From Polytrichum commune (taxonomy: Eukaryota; Streptophyta; Polytrichopsida; Polytrichales; Polytrichaceae): a stretch of 64,000 bases of DNA. Location: positions 12,276,001 to 12,340,000 of the forward strand of contig OX485803.1 of NCBI GenBank assembly GCA_950295325.1, written 5' to 3'. The position numbers and the translations under genes were made by a program. Positions 45,795 through 56,129 of the stretch are shown piece by piece (the first letter of the stretch is position 1; each line of letters opens with the position of its first letter). The notes under the pieces were generated by a model, which was given only the letters and a program-made list of their open reading frames with translations, made no database searches and had not been told where the DNA came from.

Positions 45795-46575
45795 AAGGTA
45801 GGAGCACCTTAAACCATGACAACACCCAAAATCGACACTCTCAAAATCTTGCATGAAAGGGCCGTTTCACACTATGGCTGTCCAAGTTGAGGGACCGTGG
45901 GATTGGATGGCGAAACTTTGTTGAGAGTCCAAAGAAATGGGCTGAAAATATAGCCAATAAAATATGGGAACCGGAGCCTTTGGCGGGGCATAGTGTGAAG
46001 CCTCCAAAGGCCAAGGCCAAAGCTCAAACCCATATCATTTGTTTGGAGCATCCCACTTTATTCCTTGTCCAAAACAACCCTTCCAATCCAACAACCAAGA
46101 TCTTGTCATTTTTAGATTTTTTTTTAATGAAAAAAATTCGATAGCCTCTTGACCATAAATTGGGTTTCCATTCTTGTCCGACCCAAACGTCCTTTGAGAG
46201 TCCGTCGCCTTGGTCAAAGAGTATTGCCATGTAGGCATTTTGGAGAGCAACGGCCTTTGGACTTTGGCTTGTAGTGTGAAGGGTCGAGAGGCTGAATTCT
46301 TGGTTTCTTGCAATCTGATTGGTGGAAGTCGACGACCTCTAGACCTTTGGCCATAGTGTGAAGCGGCCCTAAGTACAACATGTGTTTGGGTGCCAACACA
46401 ATTTTCATATTAATTTTTTTATAATTATTTCAATATTGGGGGAAAATTACCAAAAAAATCTTCCAGTACACTTGATCTTCTTTTTTCCTACCTAAGAAGA
46501 CTTATAATTTGATTTGTATAGCTGTCACATGTATGCCAAATACTTCAACTTCTTAGTTTAAGGTGCTCCTACCTT
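45795..46575. mobile_element. TIR element with 20-bp perfect ends, hosting a Tourist-like MITE
   Basis: AAGGTAGGAGCACCTTAAAC at 45795-45814 is exactly inverted at 46556-46575. The MITE at 45859-46369 lies between them, so the two inverted copies frame either a host element with a nested insertion or extended arms of one composite. No coding capacity. Confidence 0.7.
45859..46369. mobile_element. Tourist-like MITE, GGGCCGTTTCACACTATGG ends
   Basis: Left GGGCCGTTTCACACTATGGC and reverse-complemented right GGGCCGCTTCACACTATGGC differ at one base. It is 511 bp. Flanking triplets are AAA and TAA, two of three matching. Internal frames (46024-46313 region) are non-coding shadows. Confidence 0.9.
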
Positions 46576-47525
46576 TAGTACCTTCCTTTCGGAAAGTGGT
46601 CGATATTTTCCTCACAAAGTCCATGGCATGGGACCAATCCACTTCCCAACGAGTGTAGATACAAAGCAATTCCATGCAACTTAAACAATTGGTGGGACAT
46701 CTCAAACTCTTGTAGAGCAAGACCAAGAGGTTTGTGGGTCTAAAGTATACGGCCTATTTTCGACAATGTTAAGCATTTTAGCACATATATGTGATTGAGC
46801 AATGGTGTGAGGGATAATTTTCTCTTGTTGGGTAATAGATATATTGAAGATATATTGAAGATTTCCAACATTTTTTCTCTTACTAAGATTTCATCAAGTT
46901 TGGAAAAAGTAGAAGTTATGGAAGTGCAGAATGCGATCTGACTTGTTCTCGATCTATAGATGAACCTATTTCCAAGGGGCTTAAAACAAAGAACATGAGA
47001 AAGTAGAAACCAATATGTAAGGGTTTTGGGTCTGAATGTTAAGGATAGTCTTTGTTGCCACACATTTCCTTACATTCTGTGACCTAGAATTTCCAAAGCC
47101 ACCCATGTACTCTGTAGAACTGAGTGATTTACTGTATAGTAGAGGCACCTATTCCCAATAAGGACCCCATCAACTATCTATAAGGTACCGGAATTTTGAG
47201 CAGATTGGGATTAAATTTTGATCAAGTCGGAATCAATAATGCCTTGACACATGTTTTGGCTTTGAGCGCTAAAGTGAGGAGGAGTGAGTGGTTAAAATGA
47301 GCGGCTATGGTGAACTCTAGACATTGGTAATATGTTTAGGCCAACTCTTGGCTTAAAAATTCACAATAATTTCAAGTTGAGGAATGAAGTTACCAAAAAA
47401 TTGCAGTTCTCATAATTTCTATATTCCTACATGGGAAAATTTTGCACTGCCTTATACTCTTAAGTGATTGGTTATGGACGCCTCTACTCTACTGCATTTT
47501 GATGAACGAGGAGAACTAACATCTA
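46576..47525. other. No gene seen; dispersed repeat at 47140-47490
   Basis: A 107-residue minus frame (46740-47063) has no recognised domain. The second half is the repeat shared with 41430-41995. Confidence 0.5.
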
Positions 47526-47880
47526 CACTACATGTGGTATTTAGTGTCACCAATCCTAATTGTCTTGCTCAATACTAATTGTAAACCGATGTGTTAGTGT
47601 CACCAACACTAGATGTCAACCCAACATTATTTGTCATTCCTTGTAAAAAAATTGGGGGATTATACATTTACAGTGTTGCAATCACAGTCACTTACCAAGT
47701 GATGTTTCATCCAAATTTCAATCATCCATGACAATGCTCATCACAAGTTGTTGGCAAGAGAAGGTAGGGCTTTGGCCAATGGAATGAACTCATCCATCAT
47801 CCACTACAACATTTTCTCACTTATTCATAACAAGTGTCGTCTGAAAATTACCATAATGACATGAAACACCACATCTAGTG
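47526..47880. mobile_element. MITE, CACTACATGTGGTATTTAGTG end
   Basis: Left CACTACATGTGGTATTTAGT and reverse-complemented right CACTAGATGTGGTGTTTCAT; TA on both sides. The 355-bp body is collinear with 14191-14455. It abuts the MITE cluster starting near 47885. Confidence 0.75.
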
Positions 47881-47884
47881 TACT

Positions 47885-48550
47885 TACAGATGAACTAGTT
47901 GAGTTTGAGAAATAACTGGTTCAAATTCAAGACTTTAGGAAAATTACGGATTGATCTAGAGGAATTTACAGAATATTCCCTCCATTTAATGAAGAAAAAA
48001 CTGAAAGATGTCAACATGTAACCCAGTTTATACTGGAAACAGTAGGATCTCGACCAACTATGCCCCAAAATCTCCCTGGACCCAGGCCAAATTGAAGACC
48101 ATAGGTAGGGCAAGTACCGATCGATTTAGAGGGTTCACGAAATATTCCACTAATTTAATCAAGAAAAACCAAAAGATGTCAACATGTAACCAGTTGATAT
48201 TGGAAACAATGATCGAGGAGAACCAGCAGTTAGTTACAGATGAACCGGTTGAGTTTGAGAAATAACCACCGGTTGAGGTTGAAGACTGCATGAGAATTAC
48301 CGATCATTTTAGAGGAATCTATAGAATATACCCCAATTTAATAAAGGAAAAACCGAACAATGTCAACATGTAACTGGTTGGACTTGCAAACACTAGGATC
48401 TCAACCGATTATGAATGCCCAAAACTCTCCCCGATCACTGATTGGAAACACTAGGATCTCGATCGATTATGCCCAAAAATCTCCCCGATTATTGATTGGA
48501 AACGCTAGGATCTCGATCGATGATGCTCAAAAATCTCCGTGGACACAGTC
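47885..48550 (+). mobile_element. Cluster of hAT-like MITE copies, including a self-insertion
   Basis: Several partial copies of the 24562 family lie head to tail. One ends in CCCCAAAATCTCCCTGG (about 48063-48079). A second runs 48110-48206 and resumes at 48441. A third, 3'-end unit lies at 48495-48545. The intact copy at 48207-48440 is inserted in this older copy. The 54-bp stretch 48441-48494 resembles 48495 onward, so either a tandem duplication or further nesting occurred. Confidence 0.85.
48207..48440 (+). mobile_element. hAT-like MITE, complete copy with 8-bp duplication ATTGGAAA
   Basis: Starts CAATGATCGAGGAGAACC and ends CTCTCCCCGATCACTG. ATTGGAAA is exactly repeated at 48199-48206 and 48441-48448. 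It is 234 bp. An 8-bp duplication plus CARTG ends fits the hAT superfamily (YARNG-type TIR). Confidence 0.92.
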
Positions 48551-48801
48551 CTGAAGCGTTCATGCATCCCGATCCCAGCTTGGCACAGTGATTATTAATA
48601 ATTTTGTGATGCCATAGTTGTAGGTTGGAGACAGTTGTTTTGTAATAGTGCCCACAGAAACATTTGACATGCTTTCATGCATAACTAGCAAGTTTCGCTC
48701 ATTTCCATCATGCAGCTGACTTTGCATAATATACAAAGAAGCTTCAAACTATGAAGACATCATTTGAAGCAACTTATTAGTGTCTGTAACATAAGAATCA
48801 A

Positions 48802-49508
48802 TTGACTCCACCTAAAGAGATGGATTTCGCTCTCACTCTAATGGTTTCTGAAATCTCCCGTACAGACACTCAAGACGAGTTCTCCAAAGCCTTCATTAGA
48901 CTTGTGTCCAAATCTTATCTTAAAACGCTTCATTTTGTTGGAGCTAAGAAGTGGGAAATATTTACCTACGTTGGGAAAGCTCTTGTTGTATACTCGAATG
49001 CGGTAATATATAACAAATATTTGTACAAAGAGAGCGTAGCATGTGAACATAGTTTTGTAGACTTTATGCTCATCATATGAGCAACGAAGAGAGCATGAAG
49101 CCGTCCAAGGACATCCTCAACAAGTTCAGCATTGAGGACATTTACAACACTTTGCTAACATTCTAGAGTACATGAATTGTTCTAGCTCTTCATCTACGGC
49201 TGCTACATCCACCTTTAGTACGACGCTTATAACTTGAAAGGCGGAATTTAAAGCACTAGAGGATAAGGCATAAAGAAAAGATGGATTCTCAAAAGGAAAG
49301 ATTGGAAAAGAAGATCACTACCACAGTAATGAGTAAGCCGTCTACACATTCGGACAAACTATATTTGAAATACGCCAACGACTCAACCACTCAAGTATCT
49401 TCACTCACCAACAAACAAATGACTCTACTCATTAAAGACAACCCAACATTTGAAGAAACATCCAACAACGAGAACACCACCTTCGCTCTAATTGACATCA
49501 CAAAATGA
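48802..49508 (+). other. Unrecognised plus-strand frames
   Basis: A 92-residue frame (48802-49080, starts MTPPKEMDFALTLMVSEISR) and a 75-residue frame (49281-49508, MDSQKERLEKKITTTVMSKP) lie on one strand with AC-rich codon use unlike the surrounding AT-rich DNA. No domain was recognised. They may be fragments of one decayed gene or transposon ORF. Confidence 0.35.
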
Positions 49509-50398
49509 CATCACAACAATGATCATTGCTCTAAACCTACATTTTTTTTCTTCCAATTAAACATATGCTCATTAAGTATTTTTTTTCCAATATTGTCGAG
49601 CATTTTTTCAACATGATATTTTCATATATGAACATCCTTTCATACTTGATATTCTTATTTTTGCATTCATATAAAATTAAATTTATTAAATTTATATTAC
49701 CTTGCGATTAAAATATGAAATAAAATTTACTAGACTAGAAATAAAACCATAATATCTACCTAGAAGTATAAAATCTATAGAAAATGAAGATTGTGGTAGG
49801 TTGTGATGAAGTTACAAAGTAGGCTATACTAAAATAGAACTTACCTCACGGGAACACTCACAACTTCTAGAAAAACTTCCAAATATATAAAGAAGACTTC
49901 CAAATCTATCAACAATTATAAGACATGTGAGAATTGGACGTAGGAGCAAGTTGTGGCAAGTTTTTGAAATCAAATGTCTTTATCTATTTAAGATCATTCA
50001 CAACTAAAACACATTGAAAAAAATACTAGCTATTATGCACCAACTAAGCAAGGTGGGTAGAGTGCAAGTTTAATACAAAGAACAAAAAAGGAATAAAATA
50101 TAAGGAAATATTTCTATATATGAAATAAAATTAACTTTATATTCATTTCTAATAATTACTAACACTAAAACCCAAAACTAACACAGAACACATAGCCCTA
50201 ACACTAATCACACGGTCCACCTATGAAAAACAGGCACTTAGCTGTCCCCACTCTCATGCTCACGTAGACATGAAAAGGTGGTGAACAAACATCGCATGTC
50301 ATGCTAAAAGACTCTGACATTATTTTTCCTTTCTTTTTCTTGCATTGAAGCTTAAACATACATGTTGAAAGAGTGTTGGGCTTTGGGGATTTGATAAT
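49509..50398. other. AT-rich, no gene seen
   Basis: Very AT-rich with only short frames. Confidence 0.55.
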
Positions 50399-50610
50399 TA
50401 CACTAAATGTGATATTTAGTATCACTTAATATTTGGAGTTACACAATGCTATATCTTTTTAACTATTGATGTAATTTTGAACCAAATAAAGCTGTTAATA
50501 TCCAAACAACCAATTTGACATTTGTTGACAAAGGATGAGATATACAGTAAATAGATAGAGCATTGCGTAATTTTAAACAGTAAGTAATTTCAAATGCAGT
50601 ATTTAATGTA
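50399..50610. mobile_element. MITE of the TACAC...TTTAGTATCACTT family
   Basis: Left TACACTAAATGTGATATTTA, right TGCAGTATTTAATGTA, 212 bp. The body (TTTGGAGTTACACAATGCTA, GATGAGATATACA-TAAATAGA) matches 2441-2661 and 25803-26023. Confidence 0.85.
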
Positions 50611-51921
50611 CTCCTTTCAAAAGCTCCTTGTTTGGGTGGGGGTTAGTTCTCATTTATATTCTTCTGGTAGCAGTGCTTGTGGTTTCATCACAAGCTACCA
50701 ATCCTCCTCATCATATTGCACAATATATTGTGCATGTACAACAAAAAGCTCAGTAACATTTCTCATTTTGCTTGAACTAGGTTGATTCTTTGATTGTGAA
50801 CACTTGATGACCAACTGAAATCATTTGCCTTGGATTGCACTTTGTTTTCTTGAGATCTCCAGAGAACATCAACCCTTCGAATGTAAAGAACTGGCTTTAT
50901 TGTGGTGGTTGCAACTAGGATTAGCCTGTGCATGTCTACAAGTTCTTTGAATACATGAAATCGAACTACACCCAAAGATGAGTTTGGTTATGATGCAAAG
51001 GGAGAGTCCAACTGACAAGGATTCCTTGCATTGTACAGTTACAGAAAGTCATTCACGGACCGTTCTAAGAGTGGTCGACTTGGTTTCCTCACGTCTGATT
51101 ATGTACAGTGCTGATTGAATCTCTTAAATGGGTTTCACAATATTCTATTTCTGAGACTTGCCTGTCGCTAGAAACCACCACTTGAAAGAGGTGGTGCAAG
51201 GTTGGAGGTACATCAACTTGTTACAAATCAAAATTGCGATATACAAAAGGTGTTAGCATTTTCTCCCTATCATCTGAATGGTGTATCACCTTTCCAAAGC
51301 CAGCCTCACTAAGACCTCAATGCTATATGCATGGAATGGCATGCACTTCTTGGAAGAATCATAGAGGTAAATTTAGACTGCCCAATACACTTTACCCTCA
51401 CAGTCGAGGACGTATAACTACTGCTCTGAATTGTCATAACCAACTTCCCTTGTGGTCCTTTTAAAAGTGACATCTCCTGGGGAGTACTCCTACTGTTTCC
51501 CTTTCTGTTCCATGCAGCCATGCCAAACTTTGTTAATGCAACAAATGCAAAAGGCAGCCATCTAATGTAACCCACATAAGCTTTAAGGGATTGAGACCTT
51601 AATCTTCTCCCATGTACAAATCTGTTGTGTGATTTAGCTGGACACTAATTAGATGGCAGTGCACAGAACATGATGTCTATTCACATGACAACATATGAAA
51701 ATGGATGCCCAGTCCAAAAGAATGATCGCCAACATATCGTTTAAACAACAGCTTAGACAAGAATCAATTTTTTTGTGATGAAAATAGATGAGCTCCTAGT
51801 GCTAAACTGACAAACTGTATAGGTATCCTTCAAACAAATATTGCTAACGGCCAGACATTTTCATGTCTAGCAGTTTTTTAAAGTGTGGACATCATTGAAC
51901 ATTCCATGTCTGGCTTGAGAC
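50611..51921. other. Downstream flank of DTD1, no coding region identified
   Basis: Less AT-rich than the DNA to its left and free of recognised repeats. Frames such as 51309-51575 minus show no domain. It may hold the DTD1 3' UTR, whose end cannot be fixed from sequence alone. Confidence 0.4.
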
Positions 51922-54649
51922 TCACATCTTCTGAGTTCCAACTGTCTCATCAGAATCTACATTTGAGGTCTTTCGAGAATCAAGGTTCATAGTGACAGGC
52001 CCATCATTCACTAGATGCACCTGCAAATTAACAGGTCACTCAATGTCAAAAAGTCTCCCTGCTCATTTTTTACTTTGTGACCATAGCCACTAAGTCATCT
52101 TTGAAGGCAACTTTTGCCAAAAAATTCATGGTAACTCAATACACAAGCATTCCACAGAGTTGTATCGTATAAAATCAAAGTAGATAGAGCTTGAGTGAGG
52201 TGATCACACAAGACAAACCTGCATCATTGCCCCAAAAACCCCATCTGCAAGGATTGCAATCCACAATGAGGACTTCATTTTTTCAAATGATGGAATTATG
52301 TAAGATATATGAAAACACCTTCAGAAGGTAATCAAAAGCCTCCAAGTATACAAAAAATATAGCAAACAAGATGATTAAAGCGAAACGTAGAAATAAAAGA
52401 GGTTGTTCAAATTGATGGACCTACCTTTCACAGTATCTGGATTGTAAGCTTTACGCACTCTTTCTAGAAAGGACTCATAGAATGGCTTAGCAAGCTCTGG
52501 GGGCATGGCTACATGGAAGTCTGGCTTATTGCCTTTCAGCACTCCATAAAGTGTAAACTGGCTGACTGCACCCAAACACTCATGTATCTCAAAGAGCCCC
52601 TCAGATGAAAATGAATACCATTAAGTCTTACTATGTGCAGAATTAGCACAAATAAGTTATCACAGCTAAATTCATGGTGTAACACATCCTTGGTTGTATT
52701 GTGCTCTTTCAAGTAGGGCAGGACACTATTCAAGCCTCAACAATGGTCAGAATGTGGAAAGCAATTGCCAGTAAAAATCATGTAAGTTGAAAGAATAGGT
52801 AGATCGATGAGAACAAGCAATACCAAGGAGAACTTCGTAATTCTTTTGCATCACCTGCAGGACAAACAACAAGCAGTGCTCAGTCCCTTAACCTCGGCGT
52901 ACCAAACACAGGCATCTGCCAAATTTTGCAGACTTAATCCACTTTAAATACTTGCAGATAATATGAGAGAGTGCAAAAAACACCATGGTGACCTCACATT
53001 TGAACATGCACTTCACACGTAGTTGCAGTATTCTACAATTATAGGTTTCCTGTCATTCATGACAAGGCTGTGCCTGCATGTCTTCCATGCATGTCCATAA
53101 TTTCACAGTAAAGATTCATATAGGAGCACTGGCTTACATTTTGATCCCAGGGCTTGCCAGTTTTGTCATTGTGAAAGATTCGCATGTTGAGTATTTTGCG
53201 GCATCTGATAATTTCCCATGAAAGCAATTCAGTTCATTGCGCTCACGCTTTGTGATGCCATCAAGAATAAAACTATCCACAAAGCAGTTGCATATTGCTG
53301 CCTGTTAAGAGCAAGAGTGTCTGCCATAGAAAACCATCAAGACACGTATAACAAAACATGCCCCAATTGTAGCCGCTGTGCACATGAAAAAGTGGTCGGA
53401 ATAGGAAACAAACATGAACTCGGAGTCTACATCAGTGTCGGACTCCAGCAGGCCCACGAGCACCAGCAGGCCTTGCCCAATTTCAGATACTATTTTCCCA
53501 TCAACCTGCCATCCATTCACAGTCCATTTATGCCCATTTCTATCTCCAGTGAATTACATTGTTCATAGCCAACTCCATACCTTCGCTCCTCATAATACAT
53601 GTCCTGTGCAAGTCTCATATTAGTTGAAGCAAAATTCATAGGGATCAAAGTTATCCTTTAACTCAACACGACTTTAGGTCAGGAATTGGTTCGTCTGCAT
53701 AAGGTAGATGGTGCTAAAACCGTCACTTAAAGTCACTTGAAGTGCTGAGTGTGTGATCCATTATTGTATTGATAAACTTGTAGATGCATCTCACTTAGCA
53801 ATTGAAAGGGAATCCAGGGCAGCAACATATGCCTCATTTGAACTCCGTATGCAAAGTTATAAGGATTCAAAGTCTTATTGATAGATGACCAAAAACCAGC
53901 ACAGGAGCCTGACATTAAGGTTGTGGATATTCTCATAACCAATACTCACTTATTGTGCAAGCTTTTAGGGTGTTGGTGTTGGATGGGGTGCAAGGTAGAT
54001 GTTGATTTTAACGCCATCTACCTTACAACACCTTCCATGTTCTGTACATTTTTCATGCATGCTTGGAGGTAGTGTGGAGGTTTTGCACAAAGCACCATTG
54101 AGGGTCAAACTCATTTCGACATGCCAAGAGGTGCTAAAATAGGTTGCCCTTTATTCAAATTCAAACACTACCTCCAAGCATGCACCACAAGTGGAAAGAA
54201 GTTAATGATTTTGTATGCAAAACAACCAATAAGAAACTATAGGGGACCAACTCCCGACAAAAAGCCCCATTGAGATAAAGGATAACTCTAATAATCCTCC
54301 TAAAATTTGACAAGGATTCACATTGAACAAAAAAAAAGTTTGTCATTTGCCAGCTGACCATCACATCTTTGTCATTGCACTGAATTCCTCAATTGCAAAA
54401 GATTGTTCAAAATTGTAATTCACAACGGGACACCATAAACTCTTGATCCACAGCTTTGACGCCTTGAATGGTGACAAGAAATAGCATTTTGTGATCAGGG
54501 GAGGTCAGTGTCATGTGCAAGTCTACTGCTTAATATTCTTCGGCCACTGAATTTCTTCGCATTTTCTATTAGGGGAAGAAGAAACTGGAAAGGTATAGAG
54601 AACAAGCCTCTACTCGGGCAGACACGACTCGCTGCACCACAGCTCTCAT
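51922..54649 (-). CDS. DTD1: D-aminoacyl-tRNA deacylase 1 (DTD), seven exons
   Basis: Removes D-amino acids mis-attached to tRNA, a cytosolic translation quality step acting as a homodimer. Exons on the minus strand: 54649-54608, 53505-53414, 53204-53138, 52854-52824, 52565-52425, 52244-52219, 52020-51922. They join in frame to 165 codons plus stop, near the usual 150-165. Visible family blocks: MRAVVQRV at the start; KIVSEIGQGLLVLVGLLESD; CRKILNMRIF; SQFTL (residues 79-83), the catalytic-site motif; NKPDFHVAMPPELAKPFYES; DGVFGAMMQ; and NDGPVT (138-143), whose Gly-Pro gives chiral selectivity. All key motifs are intact. Introns 2-6 are GT-AG. Intron 1 (1102 bp) would need a GC donor (GAG/GCTTGT); using GT two codons earlier drops two residues usually present. 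The start is set by MRAVVQRV. A telo-box lies about 110 bp upstream. SPCS1 is on the same strand 1 kb further. Confidence 0.93.
53701..54024. mobile_element. Probable MITE inside DTD1 intron 1
   Basis: AAGGTAGATGGTGCTAAAA at 53701 is inverted at 54007-54024 (TTTAACGCCATCTACCTT) with two mismatches. A further AAGGTAGATG copy at 53992-54001 forms a short hairpin with the right end. No coding capacity. Confidence 0.55.
54056..54184. repeat. 20-bp perfect inverted repeat in DTD1 intron 1
   Basis: TGCATGCTTGGAGGTAGTGT (54056-54075) is exactly inverted at 54165-54184; the loop is 89 nt and includes a second AGCACC/GGTGCT pair. The transcript of this intron could fold into a stable stem. Confidence 0.85.
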
Positions 54650-54678
54650 TGTGCCTCCCTCCCTCTCTTGTGACCACG

Positions 54679-54860
54679 ATCCCTGTAACTGGTGACAAGA
54701 AAGGAGAAATGAGACTCATAGAGGATTGCAACTGCAAATGTGACTACAGAATGCCATAAACCCTAATCCTTAAGTTCACTCAAATACTTCCATTCTCTCC
54801 AAATTTGCACACCAAGTGCACATAATATATACACTATACAAACTCCAATGTACATCCAAC
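54679..54860. promoter_or_regulatory. DTD1 upstream region with telo-box; copy A of a duplication
   Basis: AAACCCTAA lies at 54758-54766 (plus strand), a telo-box of the kind common in plant promoters of translation-related genes. The block from CCCTGTAACTGG to the TACATCCAA word is repeated at 55116-55295, 433 bp away. Promoter function is inferred from position only. Confidence 0.5.
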
Positions 54861-54924
54861 AGTACAAATTGCCTCTGAACACAAGCAAAACCTTAAGCTT
54901 TGGCATCAGCAATAATAATTGTGT

Positions 54925-55090
54925 TCATAATCATAAGCAATACATCAGCATGATATGAACACAATTGATCTTCAGATTGCATAAGCACATTAACCAATAC
55001 ATCAGCAAGATTATGAACACAATTAATCTTCAGAAAGCACATTAACCAATCCATCAGCAAGAACATAAACACAAAGCACATCAACTACCA
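54925..55090. repeat. Short tandem repeats with ACATCAGCA/CCATCAGCA
   Basis: AATACATCAGCA, AATACATCAGCAAGA and AATCCATCAGCAAGA occur with GAACACAAT and ATCTTCAGA words between them, about 45-65 bp apart. The 63-residue minus frame is a product of the repeat. Confidence 0.75.
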
Positions 55091-55115
55091 AAGCCTTCAC
55101 AGCTACAATTCGCCA

Positions 55116-55300
55116 TCCCTGTAACCGGCAACAAGGAAAAATCAGACTCCTAGAGAATCACAAACTGCAAATGTGATTACAGAATGCCATAAACCCTAAT
55201 CCTCATTTGTCACTCAGATGCTTCCGTTCTCACCAAAATCTGCGCATCGAGTACAATTGATCAACATGATATACTTAAAGGTACATCCAATGAGATTTTC
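55116..55300. repeat. Copy B of the telo-box segment
   Basis: CCCTGTAACCGG, GCAAATGTGATTACAGAATG and AAACCCTAA (55191-55199) repeat copy A at roughly 75 percent identity. It lies in the presumed 3' flank of SPCS1. Confidence 0.8.
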
Positions 55301-55628
55301 GCTCCACATCCAATAAATTATGACCACAAACCACACCAAACACCAAAAGCTTCAGAAATCGTGATTGCCCCTGTGCATATCCTTCGCACATTCCTGAAGA
55401 TACTCAAATTGCAAGTCACAGAGAAGCACATATATGTTTCTTAATATGGGATGTTCATTCACAACAATTGTCCTCAAACATGTTCTCAAAAGAGCCCTAA
55501 TTGCTTCCAGTATATGTATGCTGCGCATCAGCAGGATGTTGAAACCCTCCATATGTGTGACATGCATGTCGGAGGAGGGCTTGTTCCATGGCCATTTTCC
55601 TGGTATAATTCAGAGCAAGGGCTCTTCT

Positions 55629-55928
55629 CTACCGCTTGCCCTGAGGCTTAACAAACGCCTTCCTGGCAGCAGCTTGCTCCTTCGATTTGACCTGCCTGGA
55701 GCTCGCCATGCCAGCGTACACAGGCTCCAGCCAATGGAACGGATGGCGATTGAAGCAAGGCCAATTGGGAACCGTGACCAACAATGTCACCACCATTCCC
55801 GCAAGGTACATGTACATCATTGTGCTATACGACGATGTGAAGTAGCCGGTGAGGAAAGCCACTAGGGCTGATCCCAGAAGCAGATACTGCATCAGATTCT
55901 CCACCATTTTCTGTCCCTGCCAATCCAT
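55629..55928 (-). CDS. SPCS1: Signal peptidase complex subunit 1 (SPC12)
   Basis: A 99-residue protein in one exon. Family members are small ER membrane proteins that assist the signal peptidase complex in cleaving signal peptides, or in keeping membrane segments away from the active site. The N-terminus MDWQGQK is the plant family signature and fixes the start. Two membrane segments follow (about residues 15-33 and 36-53), then the conserved VPNWPCFNRHPFHWLEP (53-69) and a basic K/R-rich tail ending KPQGKR. Length equals the usual plant size of 90-100. The loop between membrane segments is diverged (SSYSTMMYMY). No break is seen. Intronless coding is possible for this short gene, and a retrocopy cannot be excluded without flanking checks, but there is no poly-A tract beyond the stop. 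It is co-oriented with DTD1 1 kb downstream. Confidence 0.93.
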   Translation of the reverse strand: MDWQGQKMVENLMQYLLLGSALVAFLTGYFTSSYSTMMYMYLAGMVVTLLVTVPNWPCFNRHPFHWLEPVYAGMASSRQVKSKEQAAARKAFVKPQGKR

Positions 55929-56110
55929 GGCTGCTCTGCTCCTCTATTCCACAAACAGAAGCCAAAAACCGGACCACAAGAAGCAGAAAATCCGTCTCTC
56001 TCACCTCAGAATCTCTCCTCCTGCGGTAGTCTCCAAATCGGGTCCAAATTGTTCAATCAGTCTGGAATGCGACGTGAGGGTTGGATCGCACGCTATAGCC
56101 AAAAAGCTGA
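55929..56110 (-). promoter_or_regulatory. Presumed SPCS1 5' UTR and promoter
   Basis: A short spacer between the SPCS1 start and the GC-rich block. No TATA box is clear; CT-rich words (TCCGTCTCTCTCACC) lie near 55990-56010. Assigned from position only. Confidence 0.35.
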
Positions 56111-56129
56111 GCTAGGGGTATACTTTGTG

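Noticed and set aside
52375-52575. 66-residue minus-strand frame as an independent gene
   Set aside because: It is DTD1 exon 5 plus read-through into intron 5.
53305-53520. 71-residue minus-strand frame as an independent small gene
   Set aside because: Its first half is DTD1 exon 2; the rest reads into intron 2.
55434-55865. 143-residue plus-strand frame
   Set aside because: It lies antisense to the clear SPCS1 gene and has no domain of its own.
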